A program made the position numbers and the translations under genes. 14,801 nt of DNA. Source: an uncultured Novosphingobium sp. Its GTDB lineage: Bacteria > Pseudomonadota > Alphaproteobacteria > Sphingomonadales > Sphingomonadaceae. Where the stretch lies: NCBI GenBank assembly GCA_937860195.1, contig CALMBN010000155.1:1-14801 (forward strand), in the 5' to 3' direction. Positions 1-8,160 of this stretch are shown in pieces. Each line of letters starts with the position of its first letter. The stretch's first letter is position 1. A model generated the notes under the pieces. That model was not told the origin of the DNA, made no database searches, and saw nothing but the letters and a program-made list of their open reading frames with translations.

Positions 1-87
1 ATGTGAACGTCATAGGTCATGATCAGTCGCCTAGCCTTGCGCTCAGGAAATTGAAACGCCAAGCTTGTAGCCACTGGGGGAGACGAC
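1..87. other. 5' flank upstream of the yhhN-like gene
   Basis: Leader of the first gene, holding its ribosome-binding site (GGGGGAG at 76-82). I see no convincing sigma-70 promoter. A minus-strand ATG at 18-20 opens a frame reading MTYDVH off the window edge, with only a weak AGG upstream, so a divergent gene could begin here. Six codons are too few to call it. Confidence 0.3.
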
Positions 88-738
88 ATGCCCAAACGAG
101 CACTGATTGAGAAGCGGCCGTGGCTGCTGGCCAGCCTGATTGCCGGAATCAGCTTTTACTTCGTGCGCAATGGTCAGGTTCCGGGGCTGTACCTGATGGC
201 CTGGAAAGGCGCGGGTGTGGCGCTGCTCGCGGTTTATGCGCTGGCCCGCCACAAAGGCGCAGATTCGCGGATGATTGCAGCGGTGATGGCCTTTGGTGCC
301 CTGGGTGATGTGCTGATCGAGCTGGTGCTGGAATGGGGCGCGATCGCCTTTCTGATCGGCCACCTGGTCGCAATCCGGCTCTATTGGCAGCATCGCCGAC
401 CAAGCCTGGACGTCAGTCAAAGGGTTGCCGCGCTGGCATTCCTGATTCTGATCCCGGTGATCAGCCTGTTCCTTTCCAAGTCGCCCGGAGTGGCGCTTTA
501 TGGCTTGGGGCTGGGTGCAATGACTGCTGCGGCCTGGACCAGCAGCTTTCCCCGCTACCGGGTCGGAATCGGGGCCGTGCTGTTTGCGATCTCGGACCTG
601 CTGATTTTTGCGCGGATGGGGCCACTGGCTGAAAGCGCGATGCCGGGATTGCTGATCTGGCCGCTCTATTACTTCGGGCAGGTCCTGATCGCGACCGGGG
701 TGGTGGGAGAGCTTAATCGCCGCGCCACGCCGCGATAG
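88..738 (+). CDS. YhhN family (lysoplasmalogenase-like) integral membrane protein
   Basis: A 216-residue, very hydrophobic protein with about seven or eight membrane segments and little outside them. It carries the motifs I associate with the YhhN/TMEM86 family: GALGDVLIE at residues 70-78, an FLIGHL stretch at 88-93, GAVLFAISDLL at 162-172 and a WPLYYFGQ segment at 191-198. Mammalian TMEM86B and some bacterial members hydrolyse the vinyl-ether bond of lysoplasmalogens. Whether this one does is inference, since plasmalogens are not typical of these bacteria. The start is supported by GGGGGAG five bases upstream. It stands alone on its strand, and its last 26 bases overlap the 3' end of the convergent dioxygenase gene. 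Confidence 0.8.
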   Translation: MPKRALIEKRPWLLASLIAGISFYFVRNGQVPGLYLMAWKGAGVALLAVYALARHKGADSRMIAAVMAFGALGDVLIELVLEWGAIAFLIGHLVAIRLYWQHRRPSLDVSQRVAALAFLILIPVISLFLSKSPGVALYGLGLGAMTAAAWTSSFPRYRVGIGAVLFAISDLLIFARMGPLAESAMPGLLIWPLYYFGQVLIATGVVGELNRRATPR

Positions 739-1558
739 TCGTGCGGTGAAGTTCGCGGCGATGGCCGTCGTATCCGCCGGTGGCCTTGTGCAGGACCGAG
801 CGGTTGTCCCACATCGTCAGCATGCCGGGCTCCCACTTGTGTCGATAGACAAAGCGGTCGTCGCCTTGCCACTTCTGGAGCTCGAGCAGCAACGGGAAGG
901 CCTCGGAATCCTCCAAGCCATTAATCCCGACGATATAGCCCAGCGTCGAATAGAATCCGCGCCGCCCGGTTTCAGGGTGGGACGGAACCAGCGGATGGGT
1001 CTGGGTGGCGCGAGCTGATTCGTCAGGGCGAATGTCCATGCTGCGTCCCGCGTCCTTGGCACCGTAGCTGCCATCGGGTGCATAGGCGAGACGAGCGGAA
1101 TGGATTGCGATCAGGTCAGCGAGCTCTGCCTGGCGCGTGGCGGGCAGGGCCTCCCACGCCAAGTGCTGGTTGGCATAGAGCGTGTCACCGCCATGGGGCG
1201 GGATAGCGACTGCATTGAGGCAAGTGCCAGATGGCGGACGGGCCTGAAAACTCCAGTCGGTGTGCCAGTTTTCAGCGAACAACGGCGACTGCTCGTCCGC
1301 TTCGCGGCGGATCGCGGCGATATTCTTGCGGTCTGCGATCGGGGCGAAGAAAGGGTCATCGCCGAATTGCCCGAAGTTTAGCGTGAACCGCTCTAGCTGA
1401 TCGTCGTTCAGGTGCTGATCCGGGAAGGCCAGCACGTGATGCTGCAGCCAGGCCGAGCGGATTTCAGCGACGGTCAGGGGATCGAGCGGCAGTTTCAGAT
1501 CAACCCCGGTCACGCGCGCACCGCACGCCTGACCTGAGGGTTCGACCTGCAGCGCCAT
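713..1558 (-). CDS. TauD/TfdA-family Fe(II)/2-oxoglutarate-dependent dioxygenase
   Basis: A 281-residue protein of normal family length. The facial triad is visible as H99 and D101 in WHTDWSF and H257 in DNRSVLHKAT. R268, in the GHRRELHR segment, matches the arginine that binds the 2-oxoglutarate carboxylate in TauD. R272 matches the TauD arginine that contacts the taurine sulfonate. Members oxidise taurine, alkylsulfates, phenoxyacetates or other small acids in the cytoplasm, releasing CO2 and succinate. The substrate here cannot be read from sequence; R272 makes an anionic one plausible. Its ATG shares one base with the gyrA stop (TGATG), so it is probably translated by reinitiation on the gyrA mRNA. 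Neither a sulfonate transporter nor a regulator lies nearby, which argues against a dedicated tauABCD operon. Confidence 0.88.
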   Translation of the reverse strand: MALQVEPSGQACGARVTGVDLKLPLDPLTVAEIRSAWLQHHVLAFPDQHLNDDQLERFTLNFGQFGDDPFFAPIADRKNIAAIRREADEQSPLFAENWHTDWSFQARPPSGTCLNAVAIPPHGGDTLYANQHLAWEALPATRQAELADLIAIHSARLAYAPDGSYGAKDAGRSMDIRPDESARATQTHPLVPSHPETGRRGFYSTLGYIVGINGLEDSEAFPLLLELQKWQGDDRFVYRHKWEPGMLTMWDNRSVLHKATGGYDGHRRELHRTTIAAWRGD

Positions 1559-4293
1559 CAGTCACCCGAATCCGGGTTCGGAGAGACGGCTTCGATTTCC
1601 GCCTCGCCATCGTCCTCGCTCTCGGCGAGCCTCACGGCGCTGACCACGTGCTCGTTGTCGGCAACATTGAACAAGCGCACCCCTGCGCTGTTCCGGCCGA
1701 TCACGCGGAGCGTTTCGAGCGGCAATCGGATCAGCTTTGCCTGATTGGTGACCAGCATCAGCTGATCGGCCTTGGTCGCCGCAAAGCTGGCGAGTACGGG
1801 CCCGTTGCGGCCGATGTTATCAATATTTGTGATCCCCTGGCCGCCGCGCCCGGTCCGGCGGTATTCGTAGGCGGAGCTCATCTTGCCGTAGCCGCCCGCA
1901 CAGACGGTGAGGATGAACTGTTCGCGCGCCGCCAGTTCGGCCAACCGCTCGGCCGACATGGTCGGCTCGCCTTCCTTCTCGCCTTTCCATGGCGCAAAGC
2001 GCACGTATTGCTCGCGCTCTTCGGCCGAAGTTCCGACCCGGTGGAGGATCGAAAGGCTGATCACCTCGTCGTCGCCCTTGAGCGTCATCCCGCGCACGCC
2101 GGTGGAGGTGCGGCTGGTAAATTCGCGCACTTCATCGCCAGCAAAGCGGATCGCCTTGCCTGCGCGGGTCGCGAGCAGCACGTCGTCAGTCGGATCGAGC
2201 AACGCGACGCCGATCAGCCGGTCGTCGCTCCCTTCATCAAACCGCATCGCGAACTTGCCGTTGCTGGGCACATTGGCGAAGGCATCCATGCTGTTGCGCC
2301 GGACATTGCCCCTGGCAGTTGCGAACACCACGGATAGCTTGCCCCATTCCGCCTCGTCCTCGGGCAGCGGTAGCATTGTCTGGATCGTTTCGTCCTTGTC
2401 CAACGCGGGCAGCAGGTTGACGATCGGGCGGCCGCGGGTGGTCGGGCCGCCTTCGGGCAGTTTCCAGACCTTGAGCCGGTAGACCTTGCCCGCAGTCGAA
2501 AAGAACAGCACCGGGGTGTGGGTGCTGGTGACAAACATGTTGGTGACGACATCTTCGTCCTTGGTCGCCATCCCGGCGCGGCCCTTTCCACCGCGATTTT
2601 GCGCGCGGAAAGTGCTGAGCGGAGTCCGCTTGATGTAACCGTCCATAGTGACAGTCACCACCATGTCCTCGCGCTCAATCAGGTCTTCATCATCGATCCC
2701 GTCAGCTGCGGCGGTGATCTCGGACTTGCGCGGGGTTGCATAGGCCGCGCGGATCGCGGTCAGCTCGTCGCGCATCACCCCATAAAGTTTGACCCGGTCT
2801 GCGAGGATCGAGAGGTATTCCGCAATCGCCAGCGACAGCACTTTCAGTTCATCGCCGATCTCGTCCCGGCCCAGCGCTGTCAGGCGATTGAGCCGCAGTT
2901 CAAGAATTGCCTTCACTTGAACTTCAGACAAGCGATAGGTCCCGCCGGTCTGCTCGGCGGTCGGCTCGATCGCTTCGATCAGCGCGATATAAGGCGCAAT
3001 CTCGCCAATCGGCCACTCCCGTGTCAGCAAGGCTTCGCGCGCCGCGCTGGGATTCGGTGAGCTCCGGATGATCCGCACAACCTCGTCCAGATTGGTCACC
3101 GCGACCACCAGTCCGAGCAGGATATGAGCCCGGTCACGTGCCTTGTTGAGCTCGAACTTGGTGCGCCGCGTAATCACTTCCTCGCGGAAAGTGATGAATG
3201 CAGCGATGAAATCGCGCAGCGTCAACGTTTCGGGGCGCCCACCGCGAATCGCCAGCATGTTGGCCGGGAAGTTCGATTGTGCCGGCGTGTTGCGCCACAG
3301 CTGGTTGAGCACCACTTCCGGGCTGGCATCGCGCTTCAGATCAATCACGACCCGCATGCCCAGGCGGCTCGATTCATCGCGGATATCCGAGATGCCCTCA
3401 ATCCGCTTGTCTTTCGCGGCCTCGGCGATCTTTTCGACCAGGCCGTTCTTGCCGACCTGATAGGGGATGCTGGTCAGCACGATCGAGCGCCGATCACCCC
3501 GGCCTTCTTCAATTTCGTGCCGGGCCCGCATGATGACCGAGCCGCGCCCGGTGAGGTAGGTCGACCGGGCCCCGGCGGTACCAAGGATGAGCGGCGAGGT
3601 GGGGAAATCAGGACCGGGGATGAACTCGATCAGTTCTTCCGACGTAATCTCAGGCTTGTCCATAAAGGCCAGGCAGCCATCGATCACTTCGCCCAGATTG
3701 TGCGGCGGAATGTTGGTCGCCATGCCCACAGCGATCCCGCCCGCGCCGTTGACCAGCAGGTTGGGAAAGCGGGCCGGCAGTACCGTTGGTTCCTGCCGTG
3801 AACCATCGTAGTTGTCGGTGAAATCGACCGTATCCTTGTCAAGATCGTCAAGCAGCGCGTTGGCGATCTTTGCCAGCCGCGCCTCGGTATAGCGCATCGA
3901 GGCCGGAGCATCGGGGTCCATCGACCCGAAGTTGCCCTGGCCGTCGACCAGCGGCACCCGCATCGACCAATCCTGCGCCATCCGGACCAAGGCCATGTAG
4001 ATCGCAAGGTCACCGTGCGGGTGATAGTTGCCCATGACGTCGCCGACGATCTTGGCGCTCTTGCGATAGGGCCGCCCGGCGACCATTCCGCCTTCCTGCG
4101 CCGCGAACAGGATCCGGCGATGGACCGGCTTCAATCCATCGCGGACATCGGGCAGTGCGCGCGCCACGATCACGCTCATCGCATAGTCGAGGTAGCTGGT
4201 CTTCATCTCATCGACGATGTCGATGCGTTGAAATTCTCCCAGCGGTCCGGTGGGTTCTGGCATGGATTCGGGGATTTCTGGATCGTCGCTCAC
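1558..4293 (-). CDS. gyrA: DNA gyrase subunit A
   Basis: The breakage-reunion subunit of gyrase, which with GyrB introduces negative supercoils using ATP. The catalytic tyrosine is Y135, preceded by R134, in [10 protein letters not shown]. The GyrA box is QNRGGKG at 565-571 (E. coli QRRGGKG), which marks this as GyrA rather than ParC and implies a DNA-wrapping C-terminal domain. At 911 residues it is longer than E. coli GyrA (875), largely because of a charged insertion at about 751-792 in the C-terminal domain, a feature I recall from other alphaproteobacteria. The quinolone-determining segment reads [10 protein letters not shown] at 91-100, so the positions equal to E. coli S83 and D87 are L96 and M100. 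The start is GTG at 4293 with no clear Shine-Dalgarno sequence. An in-frame ATG at 4263 (residue 11) is the alternative. Confidence 0.97.
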   Translation of the reverse strand: MSDDPEIPESMPEPTGPLGEFQRIDIVDEMKTSYLDYAMSVIVARALPDVRDGLKPVHRRILFAAQEGGMVAGRPYRKSAKIVGDVMGNYHPHGDLAIYMALVRMAQDWSMRVPLVDGQGNFGSMDPDAPASMRYTEARLAKIANALLDDLDKDTVDFTDNYDGSRQEPTVLPARFPNLLVNGAGGIAVGMATNIPPHNLGEVIDGCLAFMDKPEITSEELIEFIPGPDFPTSPLILGTAGARSTYLTGRGSVIMRARHEIEEGRGDRRSIVLTSIPYQVGKNGLVEKIAEAAKDKRIEGISDIRDESSRLGMRVVIDLKRDASPEVVLNQLWRNTPAQSNFPANMLAIRGGRPETLTLRDFIAAFITFREEVITRRTKFELNKARDRAHILLGLVVAVTNLDEVVRIIRSSPNPSAAREALLTREWPIGEIAPYIALIEAIEPTAEQTGGTYRLSEVQVKAILELRLNRLTALGRDEIGDELKVLSLAIAEYLSILADRVKLYGVMRDELTAIRAAYATPRKSEITAAADGIDDEDLIEREDMVVTVTMDGYIKRTPLSTFRAQNRGGKGRAGMATKDEDVVTNMFVTSTHTPVLFFSTAGKVYRLKVWKLPEGGPTTRGRPIVNLLPALDKDETIQTMLPLPEDEAEWGKLSVVFATARGNVRRNSMDAFANVPSNGKFAMRFDEGSDDRLIGVALLDPTDDVLLATRAGKAIRFAGDEVREFTSRTSTGVRGMTLKGDDEVISLSILHRVGTSAEEREQYVRFAPWKGEKEGEPTMSAERLAELAAREQFILTVCAGGYGKMSSAYEYRRTGRGGQGITNIDNIGRNGPVLASFAATKADQLMLVTNQAKLIRLPLETLRVIGRNSAGVRLFNVADNEHVVSAVRLAESEDDGEAEIEAVSPNPDSGD

Positions 4294-4594
4294 GCGGGAA
4301 AGGTCACTTGTTCTGTTGTCGTCAAATTCGGTTCAACAGTCCTAGGCCAGTGCCCTGCCGAAGACCAGCGCAGGTCAGTCCAAAGCCGCCGTAACTCGCG
4401 TTTTTTCCACACCTTGCCGCGCAATTCTGAACGGAGGGATGGCGCATCATTCAATCGCCGTTCAACCAGCCAGACCTAGTGCGCTCGGCTGTTGCCAAGG
4501 GGGCGGTGAAACGCCTATGGCGAAGCAGAGGAAGTTGCCCCGTCGGGCTGGGCCAAAGGGGCGCAAAACGGCGGTTGCCAAGGAGAAGAATACC
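4294..4594. other. Intergenic region between divergent gyrA and the TPR-like gene
   Basis: About 300 bases that must hold the promoters of gyrA (-) and the secreted TPR-like gene (+). I find no pair of -35/-10 boxes on either strand good enough to name. The plus-strand gene's reading frame stays open upstream to an ATG at 4439 and another at 4517. The translation there is basic and low in complexity, and neither ATG has a well-spaced ribosome-binding site (GGAGGG directly abuts the 4439 ATG). I treat this stretch as 5' leader. Confidence 0.5.
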
Positions 4595-5992
4595 ATGGTT
4601 CGTGCCCCGCTTTTCGCCCGTACTGCACTGGGTCTGGCGCTTGCATTGGGTGTCGCCGCTGGCGGCCTGTCTGCTCCGGTGATGGCCAAGGAAAAGGAAA
4701 AGAAAGCCGAAGCGCCCAAGCTGGCTCCTTCGAAAGCGTTTATTGCGCCCTATACCGCAGCAAAGGCGGCGCTCGATGCCGCTTCGAAGCGCGCTGATGT
4801 CACTGAAGCGCGCAACAAGGTGACAGCGGCAGAGAATGCCTATCGCAGCGCAAACGGCAAAAAGGCCCGTGATGAATCACGCGCCGCCTATGACGCATCG
4901 GTAGCAGCGCTCTCCGCCCTGCTTGCCCCTGAAATTGATCTCTCGGACAAGGCATTCGCGGCTGCGACCACTCCCGATGACAAGTTCATCGCCGGGCAAC
5001 TCGGGTTCAGTCTGGGTCAGCTGGCCTTCGACAAGCTGCTTCAGCGTCGCGGCCTGCAATCAATGGTCGACAGTGGCAAATTGCCGCCGGGCGATGTCGC
5101 CAAATTCAACTACTACATCGGCGGACTTTCCTATGACCTCAAGGAATATCCGGCAGCACGCACTGCGCTGCAAGCGGCGATTGCGGGAGGGTATACCGAA
5201 GGCAACATCGATGGCACGCTGGCCGATGCCTATTTTAACGACAATTTGCCTGCTGACGGTCTGAAAGTTCTCCAGGCGGGCATCGAAAAGCGCGGGGCCG
5301 CTGCGCCGGAAGACTGGATCCGCAAGGGCATCGTTGTTGCGTACAAGAGCAAGATGCCGGACCAGGCAGTCGGTTTTTCGACCAAGCTGGTCCAGCTCTA
5401 TCCCACTCAGGAAAACTGGTCACTGGCGATCGCGGTTGTTCGCGATAGCAGCAAGTTTCAGAATCAGGAAAACATCGATCTGCTGCGGTTGATGCTGCGC
5501 ACCAACAGCTGGTCGGAAGCGCGTGATTACTTTGAATATATTCAGGCCGCCGATCCGCGCCGCTTGCCGGGAGAATCGCTCAAGGTGGTGAATCTCGGGA
5601 TCGCCTCGGGCAAGCTCCAGGCATCTGATCCATCGGTCGCTGATGCCAAGTCCATCGCGGCGGGCCGGATCACGGCTGATAAGGCCTCGCTGGTCGGGCT
5701 GGAACGCGATGCCCGCGCGCCAGCCGCCACTGCAGCCACCGCGATGGCAGCCGGCGATGCGTTCCTTAGCTACGATGATCCAGCCAAAGCGGCTGAACTT
5801 TATGCGATCGCCCTGACCAAGCCAGGTGTCGACACCCCCCGCGTCCTGACCCGGCTGGGAATTGCCCAGGTTGACCTCGGCAAGTTCGCTGATGCTGAAG
5901 CCACTTTCGCCAAGGTGACCGGAGCAAGAACGCCGATCGCGCAGTTGTGGTCGGCCTACGCCAAGAGCAAGCTGGCAGCACCAGCCCAGTAG
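4595..5992 (+). CDS. Secreted TPR-like repeat protein, function unknown
   Basis: A 465-residue protein. The ATG at 4595 has AAGGAG nine bases upstream and opens a typical signal peptide: R3, a hydrophobic core at about 7-25 and the site APVMA before K32, so the product is probably periplasmic. A lysine- and alanine-rich helical stretch (32-110) follows. TPR-like helix pairs come next, seen best at about 170-200 (YYIGGLSYDLKEYPAARTAL), 205-230, 385-410 and 415-441. No catalytic motif, lipobox or transmembrane helix after the signal is visible, which suggests a protein-binding scaffold. Earlier in-frame ATGs at 4439 and 4517 would place about 26 or 52 mostly basic residues before the signal core and are less likely. 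Transcription probably ends at the hairpin 21 bases past the stop. I do not recognise a named family. Confidence 0.8.
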   Translation: MVRAPLFARTALGLALALGVAAGGLSAPVMAKEKEKKAEAPKLAPSKAFIAPYTAAKAALDAASKRADVTEARNKVTAAENAYRSANGKKARDESRAAYDASVAALSALLAPEIDLSDKAFAAATTPDDKFIAGQLGFSLGQLAFDKLLQRRGLQSMVDSGKLPPGDVAKFNYYIGGLSYDLKEYPAARTALQAAIAGGYTEGNIDGTLADAYFNDNLPADGLKVLQAGIEKRGAAAPEDWIRKGIVVAYKSKMPDQAVGFSTKLVQLYPTQENWSLAIAVVRDSSKFQNQENIDLLRLMLRTNSWSEARDYFEYIQAADPRRLPGESLKVVNLGIASGKLQASDPSVADAKSIAAGRITADKASLVGLERDARAPAATAATAMAAGDAFLSYDDPAKAAELYAIALTKPGVDTPRVLTRLGIAQVDLGKFADAEATFAKVTGARTPIAQLWSAYAKSKLAAPAQ

Positions 5993-6012
5993 GTTTCAAG
6001 GCAATGATTTGA

Positions 6013-6044
6013 GGGAAGGGCGGCTGGAAACGGTCGCCCTTTTC
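6013..6044. terminator. Probable bidirectional Rho-independent terminator between convergent genes
   Basis: A 14-bp stem (6013-6026 with 6031-6044) closed by a GAAA tetraloop at 6027-6030. The core GGGCG/CGCCC is perfect and four pairs are G-T wobbles. On the plus strand the descending arm ends CCCTTTTCC and runs on into TATTC, a modest T tract that suits termination of the TPR-like gene. It abuts the stop codon of the minus-strand carbonic anhydrase (6045-6047), so it probably serves both genes. Confidence 0.7.
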
Positions 6045-6698
6045 CTATTCGACCGGTGCAAAGGTTCCGCTGGCTTCATCAAGCAGATGCAGCACGCCAT
6101 CGGAAATCGCAAAGAATGCACCGGTAAGCCGCAGGTCACCATCGCGCTCCTTGCGCCGGATGCAGGGGAAGGTACGCAGGTTTGCCAGGCTGACTTTGAC
6201 CCCGGCCTGCTCCATAGCGCGTTCGGCAGTGGGGCCGGTGGCCCCATGGTGATGGACAACCTGGTGACGGGCCTCATCCAGCAGGCCGATCCAGTCCGCA
6301 ATGAATCCGCCTTCGCCTGGCTCGGTCCCGTGCATTTCGCGGGTGAGGGCAGCCTTGCAGCCGCCGCACATTCCGTGACCCATGACGACGATTTCCCGAA
6401 CCTTGAGGAACTGCACCGCGAATTCCAACGCAGCAGACACTCCGTGGTGCCCTGGGGTGGTCTCGAACGGTGGCACCATCGCTGCGACATTGCGGACCAC
6501 GAAGATTTCACCCGGATCGACATCGAAAATCTGCGCCGGATCGACCCTGCTGTCCGAACAGGCAACCACCATCACGCCGGGTTGCTGACCCTCGCGCAGG
6601 CTTTCCCAACGCTCGTGATTTGAACCCCAAGCATTCGAACGAAAGCGTCGATACCCGGCAACAAGCCGATCAAGTCCGGATTTGGATTCGGTGGTCAT
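6045..6698 (-). CDS. Beta-class carbonic anhydrase
   Basis: A 217-residue cytoplasmic zinc enzyme that interconverts CO2 and bicarbonate. The zinc ligands are visible as C47 in ACSDSRV and H108 and C111 in GHGMCGGC, and the D49/R51 catalytic dyad is intact. The length fits the family. I chose the ATG at 6698 because GAGG lies seven bases upstream. An in-frame ATG at 6710 adds only four residues, and still earlier starts would run into the divergent lipA start. The gene stands alone, tail to tail with the TPR-like gene across a shared terminator and 65 bases head to head from lipA. The family is secure, but which beta-CA paralogue this is cannot be told here. Confidence 0.93.
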   Translation of the reverse strand: MTTESKSGLDRLVAGYRRFRSNAWGSNHERWESLREGQQPGVMVVACSDSRVDPAQIFDVDPGEIFVVRNVAAMVPPFETTPGHHGVSAALEFAVQFLKVREIVVMGHGMCGGCKAALTREMHGTEPGEGGFIADWIGLLDEARHQVVHHHGATGPTAERAMEQAGVKVSLANLRTFPCIRRKERDGDLRLTGAFFAISDGVLHLLDEASGTFAPVE

Positions 6699-6763
6699 GA
6701 ACGGCCTCATGCAGTCAGATTTTCCGGCTGGCAAGCGCGGGACCAAACGCCTATCGGGGCAAA

Positions 6764-7702
6764 ATGAACGACCTCTCCTCGCCAATCCCTGGCGCACCCA
6801 AGCCCGAGCGTCAGCGCAAACCCGACTGGATCAGGGTCAAGGCCCCGACCAGCAAAGGTTATGGTGAGACCCGCCAGTTGATGCGAGATCTGAAGCTCAA
6901 CACCGTATGCGAGGAAGCGGCTTGCCCGAACATTGGTGAATGCTGGACCAAGAAGCACGCGACCGTGATGATCCTGGGCGATGTCTGCACCCGTGCCTGC
7001 GCCTTTTGCAACGTGAAGACCGGGATGCCGCGTGCGGTTGATCCGCTCGAGCCCGAACACACCGCGATTGCGGCGGCGAAGCTGGGGCTGGAACACATCG
7101 TCATCACCTCGGTTGACCGGGATGATCTGCCAGACGGCGGGGCAGGGCAGTTCGTCAAGGTGATCGAGGCACTGCGCCCGACCACGCCGCGCACCACAAT
7201 CGAAATCCTGACACCCGATTTCCGCGGCAAGATGCGTGAAGCGGTCGAAATGATCGTTGCGGCAGGGCCTGATGTTTACAACCACAACCTCGAAACCGTG
7301 CCGCGCCTTTACCCGACAATCAGACCCGGCGCGCGGTACTATGCCTCGCTGCGTTTGCTCGAAGAGGTCAAGCGGCACGATCCGATGATTTTTACAAAAA
7401 GCGGGATCATGTTGGGGCTGGGTGAAGAGCGGCTCGAAGTTCATCAGGTGATGGACGATATGCGCAGCGCGGGAATCGATTTCATCACCATGGGCCAGTA
7501 CCTTCAGCCCACGCCAAAACACACCAAAGTGATCGAATTCGTGCCACCTAAAATCTTCGATGCCTATGGTGCGATTGCCCGGGCAAAGGGCTTTCTGCAG
7601 GTCGCAGCCAGTCCGCTGACCCGCTCAAGTTATCACGCCGGCGATGATTTCAAAATGATGCGCGCGGCGCGGCAGGCAGCGCTGGAGCGCGCCAGGATCT
7701 GA
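6764..7702 (+). CDS. lipA: Lipoyl synthase (radical SAM)
   Basis: A 312-residue enzyme that inserts two sulfur atoms into protein-bound octanoyl groups, making the lipoyl cofactor of pyruvate and 2-oxoglutarate dehydrogenases and the glycine cleavage system. Both iron-sulfur clusters can be placed. The auxiliary cluster uses C49, C54 and C60 ([12 protein letters not shown]) with a serine of the C-terminal RSSYHA motif (287-292). The radical SAM cluster uses C75, C79 and C82 (CTRACAFC). Length is normal for the family. The ATG at 6764 follows CGGGGCAAA, a weak ribosome site. The stop overlaps the next start by one base (TGATG), pointing to one transcript with the COQ10-like gene. Confidence 0.97.
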   Translation: MNDLSSPIPGAPKPERQRKPDWIRVKAPTSKGYGETRQLMRDLKLNTVCEEAACPNIGECWTKKHATVMILGDVCTRACAFCNVKTGMPRAVDPLEPEHTAIAAAKLGLEHIVITSVDRDDLPDGGAGQFVKVIEALRPTTPRTTIEILTPDFRGKMREAVEMIVAAGPDVYNHNLETVPRLYPTIRPGARYYASLRLLEEVKRHDPMIFTKSGIMLGLGEERLEVHQVMDDMRSAGIDFITMGQYLQPTPKHTKVIEFVPPKIFDAYGAIARAKGFLQVAASPLTRSSYHAGDDFKMMRAARQAALERARI

Positions 7703-8160
7703 TGCCGGGAATCCGCGAAACCCGCCGCCTGCCATACACGGCCGAACAGATGTTCGATCTGGTCGCCGATGTCGCGCGCTATGGCGAATTTTTGCCGTGG
7801 GTGGTTGCAACGCGCGTCAAATCGGACAGCGAGACCGAAATGGTTGCCGATATGCTGATCGGATTCAACGCACTGCGCGAAAAGTTCACGTCAAAGGTGA
7901 TCAAGCAGAGGGCCGAGCGGATCGAGGTGATCTATCTGGATGGGCCCATGCGCGATCTCGACAATGTCTGGCATTTTCGGCCAACCGCCGATGGCTGCGA
8001 GATCGACTTCAAGGTCGAATTCACCTTTCGCAATGCGGTGTTCGAAGCGCTGGCAGGCCAGTACTTCGACCGGGCGTTTCGAAAAATGGTCAATGCCTTC
8101 GAGGACCGTGCCGAGAAGCTTTACGGCAGCAGCAGCTCAAGCGCGACCAGCGTCGCCTGA
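7702..8160 (+). CDS. COQ10/RatA-family START-domain protein, putative ubiquinone-binding
   Basis: A 152-residue single-domain protein of the polyketide-cyclase/START fold. Family signs are the N-terminal TRRLPYTAEQMFDLV, then Y27 with EFLPW at 29-33 (family form YP.FLPW), and a C-terminal helix with FRKMVNAFEDRAEKLYG. Mitochondrial COQ10 binds ubiquinone and supports its use in respiration. E. coli RatA is a homologue that has been proposed to act as a toxin on ribosome assembly. The respiratory role is more likely in an alphaproteobacterium. It is translationally coupled to lipA (TGATG, with AGGA just upstream), so two genes serving oxidative metabolism share a message. The serine-rich tail (YGSSSSSATSVA) lies largely in the 40 bases that overlap the convergent pncC and may carry no function. 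Confidence 0.87.
   Translation: MPGIRETRRLPYTAEQMFDLVADVARYGEFLPWVVATRVKSDSETEMVADMLIGFNALREKFTSKVIKQRAERIEVIYLDGPMRDLDNVWHFRPTADGCEIDFKVEFTFRNAVFEALAGQYFDRAFRKMVNAFEDRAEKLYGSSSSSATSVA

Noticed and set aside
1648..2337. Long plus-strand frame of 229 codons inside gyrA
   Set aside because: It lies wholly antisense to the well-supported gyrA gene. Such frames are common shadows in GC-rich codon usage, and the product has no recognisable motif.
6699..6797. Upstream extension of the carbonic anhydrase to an ATG at 6797
   Set aside because: It would overlap the divergent lipA start; the added residues are arginine-rich noise, and a better ribosome site precedes 6698.
6707..7522. Minus-strand frame of 271 codons opposite lipA
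   Set aside because: It is antisense to the intact lipA cluster motifs and has no recognisable domain, so it is a codon-bias shadow.
7702..8160. Calling the COQ10/RatA gene half of a toxin-antitoxin pair
   Set aside because: No RatB/YfjF-like partner is adjacent, and coupling to lipA points to a respiratory or housekeeping role.
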